From: Rhinopomastus cyanomelas
Lineage: Eukaryota > Chordata > Aves > Bucerotiformes > Rhinopomastidae
Direction: 5' to 3'
NCBI GenBank assembly: GCA_013400115.1
Contig: VXBP01008536.1
Coordinates: 336,496 to 400,495, forward strand
Length of the DNA: 64,000 bases
Shown here: piece by piece, positions 21,951-33,591 of the stretch
How the letters are laid out: every line of letters begins with the position of its first letter
Position numbering within the stretch: position 1 is the first letter of the stretch
Made by a program: the position numbers and the translations under genes
The notes under the pieces: model-generated
The model's database searches: none
Told to the model about the DNA's origin: nothing
What the model saw: only the letters and a program-made list of their open reading frames with translations

Positions 21951-22682
21951 GGTCCGGGGCCGCTGCCGGAGGTGGAAGGCGGAGGAGGGTGGGGTGCGCG
22001 AACAAAGCGGCGGAGCCGGCCGGGCGGGAGGGGCCGCTCCCGAGTCCCTCCCCGCTCCCTCTCCGGTCCCTCCCGCCGCGGTGCGCGGCTGCCGATAAAA
22101 GCGGGGCGGCGGCGGCGGGGCGGACAGTGCGGAAGCCGGGCAGTCATGCAGCATCGTCGGGCTACCGTGCAGCTAGCCGGGGCGGCGGCGCTGCTGCTCG
22201 CCGCGGTGGCCACGGCCGTGCCCGCGGGTGCGGCCCCAGGAGCGGTCGCGGCTCTCGCTGCGAAAGGGGTGGGCAAGGAGCGGCGGACGCAGTTCGCCTC
22301 CTGGGACGAGGTGAACGTGATCGCTCACGGGCTGCTGCAGCTGGGCCACGGGCTCAAGGAGCATGTGGAGCGGACCAAGGGGCAGCTGCGGGAGCTCGGC
22401 GGCCGTCTGAGCGCCCACAACGGCTCCCTGGGGCGGCTGCTGCGCCAGGCGCGGGATGCGCAGGAGCAGGGCGAGCGGCTACGGGGCAGCGTGCGGGAGC
22501 TGGAGGGTCGCGGTCGGCACCTCCTCAACCTGTCCGAGACCCTCCGGCAGCGCCTTCAGGAGGTGGAGGCCGATAAAGTGGCGATTCGGGACCGGCTGGA
22601 GCAGCTAGAGAATCGAGTGCGCCTGGCGCTGCTGGGGCGGCCCGACGGCAACCAGAGCTCCAGGGAGCTGGCCGCGCTGCAG
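21950..22682 (+). promoter_or_regulatory. ANGPTL4: ANGPTL4 CpG-rich promoter with TATA-like box
   Basis: A CpG-dense stretch covers the 5' flank and all of the first coding exon. CGATAAAAGCG at 22,093-22,103 is a TATA-like element about 50 bp before the ATG at 22,146. If it is used, transcription would start near 22,125 and leave a short 5' leader. GGGCGGGAGGGGCC and GGGGCGGCGGCGG are SP1-type GC boxes. The exact start site is inferred. Confidence 0.45.
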
Positions 22683-25600
22683 GTGAGCGGGAGGGGGCAC
22701 CGGGGATGTGGGGGTCTGAGGGGGAACACGATCCCTAACCCTAACCACCCGGGGGTGTGCGGGGAACCCAATCCACTCAACGCCGGGAGCGACCTAAGGG
22801 ATGGGGGTGGGGCCAGACCCCCTCGGGGTACGGGGACCAGTCGGGAGAAGCTGGGAGCGGCCGCGGGCTGAGCGATGGGGGACCCGCCCCGCCTTCGGGG
22901 AAGTGGGAACGGTTGGGAGGGAGCGGCTGTTGGAGGGGTACCCGGGAGCATCAGACCCTCCTGGGGACACTGAGAGCAGCGGGTGGCAATCGCTCTCGTA
23001 GAGCGTGTAGACCCGGACCTGCCGGTTGCCGGGGACACCCCCGGTGGGACACTGGCCCGCTTGGCTCCGGGTGGTGGGTGCAGACCCGCCAGACGGCCCC
23101 ACAACCGCGGAGTTCACCTGGCTCATCACCTCTCTCTAGTCCCTGATGGATTCACAGAACTTGCGAATTGATGAGCTCTTGCAGAAGATCAAGCAGCAGC
23201 AGTACAAGCTGGACAAGCAGAACCTGCAGATCAAAAGCCTGCAGAGCAAGGTGAGCTCCTGTCCTGGGGGACCACTGCCCGTGAGTGCTGTGGGGACCCC
23301 AAAGTGTCACCCGTCAGCCCAGCTGGCACCGCTCTCTAGTGGCAGAGGGGGCGGCTGTGTCACTGTTCCTGGGCTCTGGGGACCCTCCAAAGGCTGTGGT
23401 CGCAGTCCTTCTGCCAAGGTGCTGGTGCAAAAGGAAAGGTTCCAGAGCGTTGGTGTGGAATAGGAAGAACTGGCGTAGGAACAGCCTCTCTGGGCTCTTC
23501 CACTGAGTTTATCTGCTGAATAAACTCGTTGGCATGGGTGTGAAAAACCACAACCTTTTCTGGCTTTGCCAGCCTCAGGCAGCTCCTATTCTTTGAACAG
23601 AAACCTCAGCCCCAGGTCCGGGTCACTTGGCTCCTCTGAGTAGCGGTGTTGAAATGAGCTGAGGCAAAACTCTTCTGACTTTTGTGGGGTTGTTTTTTTT
23701 TCTTGCTTGTTTTGTTTTTAGGTCAATCTGCTGATCCCCTTACACCTGAAGGACAATAAAACACAGTCTCCAAAGTGGAAGATAAACCTGAAGAGCCTCA
23801 GCAACCAGAGCCAGAACGGCAGCGTGGAGCGCATGCCTACTCAGAGTGAGTATCCGCCTGTTCCACGGCAAACCTGCTGCAGTCGCAGCCATTTGGAAAC
23901 TAAAGATTCAGCAGTCCTGAGTCAGGATATGAGGTTTTCTTGCAAAGCCAAGGTTTGGAGGTGGGCCAGACTGAGGGGATGTGGAATCACAGAATGCTAG
24001 GGATTGGAAGGGACCTTGAAAGATCATCTAGTCCAATCTCCCTGATACAGCAGGGATCACCTAGACCAAGGCGCACAGGAACATGTCCAAGCGGGTTTTA
24101 AAGATGTCCAGAGAAGGAGACTCCACAACCCCCCTGGGCAGGTGTTCCAGGGCTCTGACACCCTCACTGGGAAGAAGTTCCTTCTTGTATTTATGTGGAA
24201 CCTGCTGTGTTCCAGTTTACACCCGTTGCCCCTTGTCCTGTCACTAGATGACACTGAGAAGAGCCTGGCTCCATCCTCCTGACACCCACCCTTCAAATAT
24301 TTATAAACATCAATGAGGTCACCCCTCAGTCTCCTTTTCTCCAAGGTAAAGGAGCGAGGGCAGGGTCCTGTTCTGCTGCACTGCTGTTAGTCCAGCAGGA
24401 ATTTAAGGATTTATGACAAATTCTTCTGCCTGATGTTGAGAATGTGGTGGGGATGTGCGAGCACTGCTGGCAGTTGTCTGTGGGAGGACTGGCAAGTGGG
24501 GGAGTCCCCTTGGAGTTAGTACTTGTTCAGCTGCTCTCACTTTTCCAGGCAGGGGCTGCTTCTCAGCCTGTCTGCTTACTGAGGGAAGGGTCAGGGAGCT
24601 CTGACTGTGAGGGAAAAGCTAGATCTTTGTGTGTCCATCTCTCATGGTTCATACTTAAGGCTCGCATACTTAGGGTTCGTATTGGCCTCAGCAGGAGGTG
24701 CTGAGCTGCAGCAGGCGCCCAGGCAGCAAGGCACCGGGCACTCACAGTGCTGGGAAAGGTGCACAAGAGCAGCTGGGTAGATGCTGCATCTGAGCTCCTG
24801 GCTCTGCCTGGAACACCCTTTTTCTCTGCTGACAGGGGGCTGCGCAAGCTCCTGCAGAGCAGAGGGCCCCAGACCAAGTGCCCCCAGCCATGTACAGTCC
24901 TGCAGCCTCCCTCTCAGACAGGAACTGGTGTCCCTGCAGGTTCTTCTGCTGGCCAGGAGCAGTTGCTCTTATGTCAGCTAAATTAGGGTTCTGGCTCTGT
25001 CTCTGCAGCTGTCTGGGGACATCCAGTGTGAGACAAACACAAACCAGGCAGGGTGCAGGTGGCTGGGGAAGCCTTGCTCCGTGCACGGGATTAGCTATGG
25101 GCAAACACGTGGAGTTTGTGTGTGGAGCCCAGAGCTGTCACCAGCACCTCAAAGCTGGGTGGGCAGAACAAAGAGCTGCAGAATGGAGATGGATGTGAAT
25201 GTGGGGCTTCAAACTCCTCCTGGTGCTCAGCTCAGTACCCTGGCTGGCCTGCAGTGGGGCTGTGAGCAGCACTAGTGAATCAAAACAGTCTGAAAACCTC
25301 TTTCTTCCCAATCTTTCCCAGCTGTGCTCTGTGACTTTTCCTTGGTAGCTTGTTCCAGGAGTCTAGAACACTAGAATCTGAGTCACCTGGGTTGGAAGTG
25401 ATCTTTTCAAGATCATGTAATCCAACCTCCCTGCTGTGCTCGCAGCTTGTGTGTAGGGAGATGAGTTTGGGGCTTTGCAGATGTAGGGGCGGATGGTGGA
25501 GGTGCGTATGGGAACCCATGTGAAGCACAGCAGGAGGCAGTGAGTGCCCAAATTGAGAGCTCAGCACCTTTCCCTGCTGCTTTGTCCCTCAGAGACCTTG

Positions 25601-28600
25601 AGCATCCCAACTGCCTCCTGAGCCATGAGCTCCCCCTTCTCCCACTTAATTCCAAGTGTTGATACCACTGACAGAACACAAACTGGCTTCCTCTGGTTAG
25701 CAGGTCTAGCCAGAGTTTTCTGGCAAATCCCGAAGCACAGGATGCCTGTTGGGACCAGCCCCATGCCTGCTGCCTGGGGAGGCTTGAGGCTGCTCTGGGA
25801 GCAGGGGAGCACCGGGGTGGCTCGTGCCAGTAGCTCCCTGGCTGTTGTCAGGTGGAGCCACAGCACAGCAGGGCCCTGGAGAGCCGCAATGGGCTCCACC
25901 ATCAGCTCGTTCAGAAAGACCCTTTCATTCGCATCCAGCGAACACAAGTTATTTCAGGCCAGGGATGGCATGAGGCCAAGCATGTGAAAGTTGAAGGCTT
26001 GAAGCAGCCTGGAGAGCGAAAGGTTTAATCGCCTGCAGAAAGAGGATCACATCCTTAGGCAGAGCCTGGGCTTGCTGGCAGCCGGCCGAGTAGGGGAAAG
26101 GCAGAGCTCTGCTCACTCTCCCCCTGCAGTGCTGGGACTCCAAAATAATTGGGTTGGGTTGGGGAGGGTGAGGGGGGGTGATGAAAACAGCTCTGGGCAT
26201 GCCCTGCCATCCACAAGAAAGGCTGTTGATCCCAGGTGGTGATGTCCTGTCGTGCCTGGAGATTCTGCAGGATAAATGAGGGGCTGTGCCTGGGGCAGCT
26301 CCAGCCAGGCCTTGTTGCTTCTTCCCTCTCGTCGGGCTAAATAAAGGGGGAGGAAAGGAAAACATCCTGAGCAGCCAGGAGGTCCAGTGGTTGTTCTGCT
26401 GGTGCCACAGGGATGTGCAAAGTGGACTGTGACTAGAGAGTGTTTTCCTCAAACAAAACAGACTGAGCTGGGGCTGCTCCAGCAGCTGCGTCTTGCTCAG
26501 CTGCTCAGGAGTCCTGGCTGCACAGGCAAAACGGGGAATCCTGGTGCGAGCAACACGGGCAGAGTCCGAGAGAGGAACAGGCAAGGATGGGTTGGCTGCT
26601 GTGCTCTGAGGCCACTGAGCCTCTGCCTGGGCACGACAGAAGCTGCACGGGGAGGTGAGGAGCTCTGTAGCCTCTGGCACCTCCCTGCTGCCCCTCTGGG
26701 TCAGGCTGTGGCTTTGCCTTCCCCTAAGCCTCGCTGCACGTTCTCCTGCAGTGGAGCTGTTGGAGATGCCTCAGTGTGGTTGTGATTCTTCATGCAAAAC
26801 ACCCTCTCTTGATCCATGTGTGCAGGGGCTTGGGAACTCTGGGTGGTCCTGTGGCTGCACTGATGGCTGTGGAGGCACCAGTCCCACCCTGGCATTGGCT
26901 CAGAGGTGCAACTGGGGGTGTGAGGGGCTCTGTCCTGTGGTGGGAGAGGGGCTGCCTGTGCCAAGGAGGGAGAAATTCACTGTGGGGTCTGGGAAATGGG
27001 TGAAAGGTGGTGACAGGTGTCACATCACTGTCCCCTGGGTATTCCCTGCTCCGACCTTTCCTTCAGTTGTGCCTCCTTGTGCCAGCGCAGGTTTGTGACC
27101 TCCTTGCTCTTGCCCTCAGCAGCTCAAAGGCCTCTTCTTCAGCTTTGCTCTTGCCCTACACACAGCTCTGGGGCAGGGGGTGGAGGCCCCTCTCCCTGCT
27201 GCCACTCTGTAATGCCAACCCTGGGGCAGCTCTCCTGAGTGGGACCCCACTGGAGACCTTTGAGGTGACAGGCATCCTGGCACCCCAGTGCTTGTGTTTA
27301 GGGTTCTTCACCCATCTGTCATGGGGTCACGCAGGCAGCAGCTGTGAGCCACCAAAACCTACCCACCAGGGTGCGACGAGAACAGACCCCCTTTGTCCGG
27401 GGGTGACGGGGGCACCTGTCCTGGCTGACAAAGAGCCCCTTGACGGCGTCGACAGCCTGGGGCTGAGCAACCCGTGTTCTGCTGTGCCCTTTTGACCCGG
27501 GTTTTGTAACAGGTCCCCCCCGCCCCGTCTCTCCCTGGTGCCGCAGTGGGGTGGTTCTGGGGTGGACTTTTGTCCGTGCTGTCGAAACGGCGCTTTGCTG
27601 GCAGCTCTGGGCAAAGTCCCCGTGGGGTGGGCGGGAGGAGAGGTGGGAGCCTGCCCACGCAGGGATGGAGCGGGGCGAGCTTGGGGGGCCTCACCCTCGG
27701 GCAACCCGCTTGTGCAATAGACCAGGGCTCCCTGCTTCCTGCCCCGGTTGCTCTGCCTTGAGTGAAAAGGTCTTCCCAGTCTGGCCCCAAGCCTGCTGGT
27801 GGCAGGTTGCCCAGTGGGACATCTGGCTGAGGCCATCACCGTCACTGGGAGCGAGAGGTTGTGTGCGGGATGCTTAGGCGCCTTCTTGACCTCGGCATCG
27901 GGGTTTCTTTCTGTCCCCGAGGCCCTTGGAGACTGATTCAGCCTTGGAGTGGGACGGGGCCCTGGGTCCTGCTGGCATCGCTGAGCCCTGGACGGGCTGC
28001 TGCTCTGTCCAGCCCAGGTCATCCCCGCCTGGCCCGGCGCCTGCATTCTGCTTTGGATGGGAGCCCGAGGAGCGGGTCTGGAGAAGTGGAAAGATCCAGG
28101 GTCAGGGCTGTAGAGGTGCTGAGGCCAGAGGCTGTTGACCCCAGCGTGTGTCCGGGGCCACAGCCATGCTGTGCACAGCCGGCCAGGCCTGTGGCTGAGA
28201 AACTGGGATCGGGGCCATCGGTCAGTCGCTGATTTCTTCCCCGCAGAGCTCCCAGAGGACTGCCAGCAGCTCTTCCTGGCCGGGCAGCAGAGCAGCGGTG
28301 TTTTCCAGGTGCAGCCTGCAGGGTCTCAGCCCTTCAAAGTCTACTGTGACATGACAGCAGGTAAGGTGGAGCGGTCTCGCAGCCCGTTGCTCAGTGGTCT
28401 CGCAAGGGATAACCCTAACCGACAGTGGTTTTCTTGCCCTTAGAAGGTGGCTGGACAGTGATCCAGAGGCGCACAGATGGCTCCGTGGACTTTGACCAGC
28501 TTTGGGATGCCTACAAGAACGGCTTTGGAGACCTTCACGGTGAGTGGCAGTGGTGTCTCTCTTCTTGTCGTGGGATAAGCGATATCTTGGCACAAGCGAT

Positions 28601-29836
28601 TTCTTATGCTGGCCCCTGGAGACTTCCACGTGCACAGAATTGAGCTAGGGAGTGGGGACAGTCCTTGCAGTGAAGGAGTCTTTGGCCTTCCTGACCTGTC
28701 TTGCAGGTGCCAGGCAGTGGCTCAGGACTGTGGCATCTGGGTTGTCCCTGCTTGTCTCTGGAGCCTGCACATGCCTGACCAGCACTGCCTGTCCGTGTTC
28801 CTACAGCCAACACAACTCATCTCTTTTCAGGTGACTTCTGGCTGGGCCTGGAGAAGATCCATCACCTTGTCCAAGAAGGGAGGTACCATCTCCTGGTTGA
28901 GCTGGAAGACTGGGAGGGAAATTCCCAGGTGGTTCAGTTTGTCTTCAGCCTCGGTGGTGAGAGCACAGCCTACACACTTAGGCTGCTGGGCTCTCTGTCT
29001 GGAGAGCTGGAAAATGCCATTGGGGACTTCAGGGAGCTCCCCTTCTCCACACGGGATCGCGACCACGACCTCAAGGCCGACACAAACTGTGCCAAGCACC
29101 TCTCTGGTCAGTGCAAGCTCTTCCTCCTCAGTGCTTTGCACTCTTCCTTCCATCTTCCACTGTCTGCTGGAGGCTGTGAGCAGGGTGATGACCCTGTGGG
29201 ACTAGACCCCTTTTGGTCTTGAGCCCGGCTCATCCACTGCTTTTCCAGCAAAGCTGCATCCTTGGGAGGGAACTGGGAGAGGAGCTGAAACCAGCAGGGG
29301 TTCTTGGTGCAAGCTCGCGGTGTTTTGCAGCACCTTTGTGAGCTGGCACCTTGCTTTGAAGCCTTTGAAGTGAAGTGGAGACCAGTCCCTAGGCCTGAGG
29401 TGGGGCTCCTGAAGAGTTTGACGGGGGTTTTCTGTGCAAGAAAGCAACAGGGATTTGTGGCAGCCTTGTGAAGTCAGCCTGTGCAAAGGTTCCCCGGTGC
29501 ATGGGACAACTCAAGGGTGTATGAGATGGTCTTGTGAGGTCCTAAAGCCTTTGAAGAGTGGGGGAAAATGATGGTCAGAGCTGCCTTGAACCTGGTTGCC
29601 TTTTGTCTTGGAAAACGCTGTGGGTTAAACCTACCTCTGTTTTTGCCTTGGTAGGTGGCTGGTGGTTCAGCACCTGTGGCCATGCCAACCTCAATGGGAA
29701 GTACTTCCGCTCCATTCCCCGGCAGAGGCACGAGCGCAAGCAAGGCATCTTCTGGAAGACATGGAAGGGCCGGTATTACCCACTGAAGTCAACCTCTATG
29801 AAAATCCAACCTGCAGCACTGGAAGCAGAGCTCTAA
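22146..29836 (+). CDS. ANGPTL4: Angiopoietin-like 4 (seven coding exons)
   Basis: Secreted inhibitor of lipoprotein lipase. Coding exons are 22146-22682, 23140-23250, 23722-23845, 28247-28360, 28444-28539, 28831-29106 and 29655-29836. All introns are GT-AG, phases agree, and the sum is 1440 nt (479 residues). Residues 1-29 look like a signal peptide. FASWDE at 50-55 and LLQLGHGLK at 63-71 form the lipase-inhibitory SE1 motif, and E55 matches human E40. Residues ~70-216 are coiled coil, ~217-258 linker and ~259-479 a fibrinogen-like domain with cysteines at 263, 291, 414 and 427, spaced as in human. The order ANGPTL4-RAB11B-MARCHF2 supports the name over ANGPTL3, although the N-terminal half looks ANGPTL3-like. 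The protein is longer than human (406 residues), has no cysteine before 263 and lacks a linker RRKR site. The ATG was chosen for the signal peptide. Confidence 0.95.
23985..24375 (-). repeat. CR1 LINE 3' end fragment in ANGPTL4 intron 3
   Basis: Antisense CR1 with a well-kept end: AATCACAGAATGCTAGGGAT, TTGGAAGGGACCTTGAAAG, ATCATCTAGTCCAATCTCCC, a GGCAGGTGTTCCAGGGCTC block, GGGAAGAAGTTCCTTCTTG and CACCCCTCAGTCTCCTTTTC. The first ~85 bp closely match the copy at 61,100, so both belong to one subfamily. Confidence 0.95.
25365..25442 (-). repeat. Short CR1 LINE terminal fragment
   Basis: A degraded antisense CR1 end: CACTAGAATCTGAGTCACCT, GGGTTGGAAGTGATCTTTTC, AAGATCATGTAATCCAACCTCC. Only the last ~75 bp of the element remain. 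Confidence 0.7.
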
Positions 29837-31144
29837 AGCTGCCTCTCGGGACTTGATGTTCTCTGTGGAGCACAGACCTGAGCTCCATCACCTGGTGTTT
29901 ACAGAAACCACCCTCACACTCCCCAGAAGGTCCCCTGAGAAGTGCTTCTCTCAGTTAGCAGCCGTTTAGTGGTATGACAGCTCCTCACTGTAAAACAGCT
30001 CTGTTTTGCTGAAACCCATGGATGGGAGCTCCCAAACCAGAAGACTAGGCACCAGGAGTGAGATCCATGTCCAAAGCATGCACAGAGGTCTTCCAGTCTG
30101 CCACGTGCTGTTGCAAGTTCAAGTTGTTTGGTGCTTTCTGTCCTGTCTGAACATTTCTGTGCTGGCTTTGATGGGCTGGGACTAGGGAGAAGGGGAGCAC
30201 GTGGAGTGTTTGGATTCCCTGGACCCCGATGTTGGGTATGGACCCTTGCTGTGCCCTGTGTTTTACTGTTCCCAAGTGATGCCCTATGTACCCCTTGGTG
30301 AAAGCCCCCGGAGCTTCCTTCCCCTGCTGGTGTCATGGGGCAATGTGACCTGGGCAGCTCCATCCGCACAGCTCTTGCTCTGGTGATTTCAACCCCCTGA
30401 GAACGTGGGGGGTGGTAGGAGGGAGTGTCAGGCTCACTTGGCTTCCCTGGCCTCTGTGGGCTTCCTAGCCTTGGATTTCTAGCTGCAGTGGAATTTGCTG
30501 GGACCCAGGGAAACGGCTCCCAGCTCCAGGAGGTGATGAGTGGGATCATGCAGCTGGCTGCATGAGAAGCAGCTCCTGGAGGGTCAAGTCTTAAGCTCTG
30601 CCTGAAGTCTCCCAGCATTGCTGGGGGTGGTTAGGATGAGCACTGGGGCAGCACAAGTGCAGGGCAGTGACTGTCTCTGCTGTCAGCTGTAACCTCGAGC
30701 CTTCTCCAGCAGAGCGCCTGCACTCTGTAGGGTGGAGAGTCCCCTGTGTACACCCCAAAACCTGCTCTGGGGCTTCTCCAGAAGAGCCGTGCCACCCTGT
30801 TGGGCCTGTACCCTGATGTACAGCATCGCCTCTGCCCTCATGAGTTTATCTGGGGCCGAGTGGGTCCCCAAAAGCTGCCGTCTTGGGGCTTCCCAAGCAT
30901 CCTGCCCTGTTGAAGTCATATTGACTTCTGTGCCACAGCTCCTCACTGCTGTAAATAGTCGTTTTGTAGGACGTTGGGTCTTGTCGATGAGGTCCTCGTT
31001 TGATTTGTGTCCGTATTTAAGTGCAGTGTCAGTAACCATCTGCTGTCATTTAGAAGTGTCCTCGCTGAGGAAAGGAAAAGCAGTGACAGTTGTGTCTTTT
31101 AAACGTCGTTTTGTACTAAAGGATCTTTTCAGAAGGTGTCTTTT

Positions 31145-31150
31145 AATAAA
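31145..31150 (+). promoter_or_regulatory. ANGPTL4: Likely ANGPTL4 poly(A) signal
   Basis: AATAAA in TTTTAATAAAAACAACC is the first canonical hexamer after the stop codon at 29,836 that I could find, implying a 3' UTR of about 1.3 kb. GT-rich sequence (AGTGGTTTACC) follows about 40 bp later. Transcript data are needed to confirm it. Confidence 0.55.
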
Positions 31151-31170
31151 AACAACCCCGTAACTGTCCT

Positions 31171-33479
31171 GCCTGGATTATTTACCCAGTGGTTTACCAG
31201 GAGAAGATGTGGGGGATCTGTCAGGACTTGGCATTCAGGCGCTTCCCTTGCTGGGAGCTGGAGCTGATACTTGTTTCTGGTCTCTGTTTTCAGTTGTAGC
31301 CTCTAACCAAAAATTCCTATAATAGTTTTAGGTCTGGACTAAAGTGTTTCTTTTCCCTCTGGAAATCAGGCCCTGGGGTGACAAGTTCAGGGAAGGCAAG
31401 CTGGCTTTTCTCACACCCTGGCAGCAGACCTTTGCACCGGAGAGCAACCCTTTGCATCTGGCTGGAAACCCCTGTCCTGGGTCTTTGAACAAGAGCAGAG
31501 ACTGAAGTCTGAATTACCTGGGTGGGTTAAAGTCGGAGCTGAACCTCAATCAGTGGGGCAGACTCCAGAAAACAGAGGTTTTGAGGTTTTTGCCTCCTGG
31601 TGCTGTATCAATCAGCTACCAAATTGAGACTGATGGCCAAGTGTGTTGTGGGAAAGAGGAGCTTAACTCTGTCTCTCCCATTTTCCTATGTTTTGACCCA
31701 TACCTTCTGAGAACTTCGGTGGAATTGAAAGAGTGGGTTAGGAGCTGAAGGGTTGGATTCAAAGAGCAGAATCTTGGCCTGGGAGAAACAGTCTTCTCAC
31801 CAAAGATTAATTCCAGAAGATTTCTACGTGAGAAATTCTGCATTGGTCAGCCATATGGTTTAGGTTTAGCTAGTCCTGCAAGAAGCAGGGATCTGGATCC
31901 CTTCCAGCTTGAGATATTGCATGGTCCTTATTGTGTGACCCTGCCCTTGCAGGGTCATCTCAAAGCATTGAACTGTAACCTCTAGGGAACAGTTACCCAT
32001 GTAGGGATGAAATGGGCTGGGGATGGAGCGGGAGTCTGGAAGAGGATGGAGGTAACTCCAGCTGTGCTGGTGATCCCAGGAATGTGCTCTGGCACTGAAG
32101 CTTGAGAAAACAGCTAGAGCTTTTTGAGCTGAATCAGGGAGGGGACAAACATTTCTTATTGCAGACAGAAGTAGTAAGAGACTCCTCTAGCTTCTCAGAG
32201 CAGCTACATAAAACCTGAAGTGCTTCAGTGTGGCTCCAGCTCCTGCGACCTTCTTCCTTCCCTAGGGAAAACCAAGCCCCAAGCACAATTGCACAAGGAC
32301 CCCATTAAACCCAGCTTTGCACTGCCTGTCTGCTCAGTCTTGCATTCAGAAATACATTTGTAATGTCCCGTTTGCTTAATTCAAAGTTTGTTGGGTGCAC
32401 CAGCAGCTACCAGAGTCTGCTGGGTTTTGAGCTGGAAGCTGAAGTGGTCAGACTGAAGGTGGGGTTCGTGCATCAGCCATACGAGTGGGTTATTCATGGC
32501 CAGGGTTTTTTGGTAAGGTCTGCAGTTTGGTCCCCAGTGATCTACAGGAGGAACCTGGAGGATAGTGCTGGCTGGTACCAAGCACCAGTTGGGGGAAGGC
32601 AAAATGCCCCAAATCTTGCCTAGCTCAGGAACTACAGCTCTTGCTTTCTTCTGTGTCTGTTCTGCTGTGCCAGTCTCCAAATCCCATCAGTGCCACCCTG
32701 TGGCCCCAGACCACCCGTTCCATGCCACAGTGTATGACATTCCAGGGCCTTTCCAAGGTGTCTCTGCAGAAGAAGCCAGTCCTGGGTCTGTGTTTTGGTA
32801 TGAAATCTTGCAGCAATCCTCTAGCTCCTTCATTCTTAACAGCTGCACCAACAGTAGCTTGTAACAGCAGCTGGGAGGGTGGTGAGAGATGGGGGGCAGC
32901 TCCCTCCAGTGACAGGAGACACCCAGCACCTCCTGCCAGCAACCACAGACTCGCCAAGGGGTGAAATGCTGCTGCTGCTACTCCCCGAAACGAGCCATTG
33001 CTCCTGACATGAGGGTCCACCCAGGGCTGTGAGTCCTTCCAGTAAAGCCTTGCCAAGCAGCTGTTTTGCCTCACTACCCCTGCACATGCTCTGGGCATCG
33101 CCCAGTAGCACCATTTGCTCTGTTTTGCGGGGAGACGGACAGCATCAACAGAACACAGGGATAATGGATCCCACAGATCCTGGCTGTTAAAAGTCCCTCT
33201 GCATGGGAAGGATTAAAATGCCCCTTGCTGGATGTGAGCACCAAATCTGCAGAGAAAAAGCGAAATGGAGGGTTTCCTTCCTGCTTCCCCAGTAATCTGT
33301 CAGAGAGGAGCAACGAGCCTGACCCTCTGCTGGTCTGCAATGGCCTCTTCTGCAGCCCCCAGCTCTAGGAATTTGTGACTGTCCTTCTAAGCCCCCATGG
33401 ACGGACCAGGGTGGTTTCCCAGCAGGGCAGTGGGTGCGAGGTGTTTGCAGCAGGCGCTGATCCTCACTCCACTCTCAGT
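31171..33479. other. Intergenic DNA between ANGPTL4 and RAB11B
   Basis: About 2.3 kb with moderate GC and no recognisable gene or repeat. Open frames here (for example around 32,625-33,114 on the minus strand) have no known domain. Confidence 0.55.
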
Positions 33480-33591
33480 GCCTGGGTCCGAGCAGGAGCA
33501 GCGCTCGGCCGATGCCGAGGAGGGTTTGCTGGGCGCTGCCCCGTGCAGTGCTCCCACGCGTGTGCTGGCCCGTACGGAGCCACATCACTGC

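Larger units (their letters stand above)
23846..28246 (+). other. ANGPTL4: ANGPTL4 intron 3 (4.4 kb)
   Basis: The largest intron of the gene, between the linker exon and the first fibrinogen-domain exon. It contains CR1 fragments at 23,985-24,375 and 25,365-25,442, and G-rich tracts near 26,150-26,180. The human gene has its PPAR response element in intron 3; I saw no convincing AGGTCA direct repeat here by eye. Confidence 0.85.

Noticed and set aside
1..22000. KANK3, expected by human synteny to the left of ANGPTL4
   Set aside because: I looked for a KN motif and ankyrin-repeat coding exons on both strands and recognised none. It may lie further left, be lost, or be too diverged to see by eye; TBLASTN with a bird KANK3 would decide.
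21972..22145. In-frame upstream ATG at 21,972 extending ANGPTL4 by 58 codons
   Set aside because: It lies upstream of the TATA-like box and would bury the signal peptide in a non-secretory leader; the ATG at 22,146 directly gives a good signal peptide.
22734..22747. Telomere-like CCCTAACCCTAACC in ANGPTL4 intron 1
   Set aside because: Only two units; too short to be an interstitial telomere array and compatible with chance.
23846..28246. PPAR response element in intron 3, as in the human gene
   Set aside because: Only isolated half sites (for example GACCTTTGAGGTGACA near 27,255) were seen, with no good direct repeat; a motif scan would be needed.
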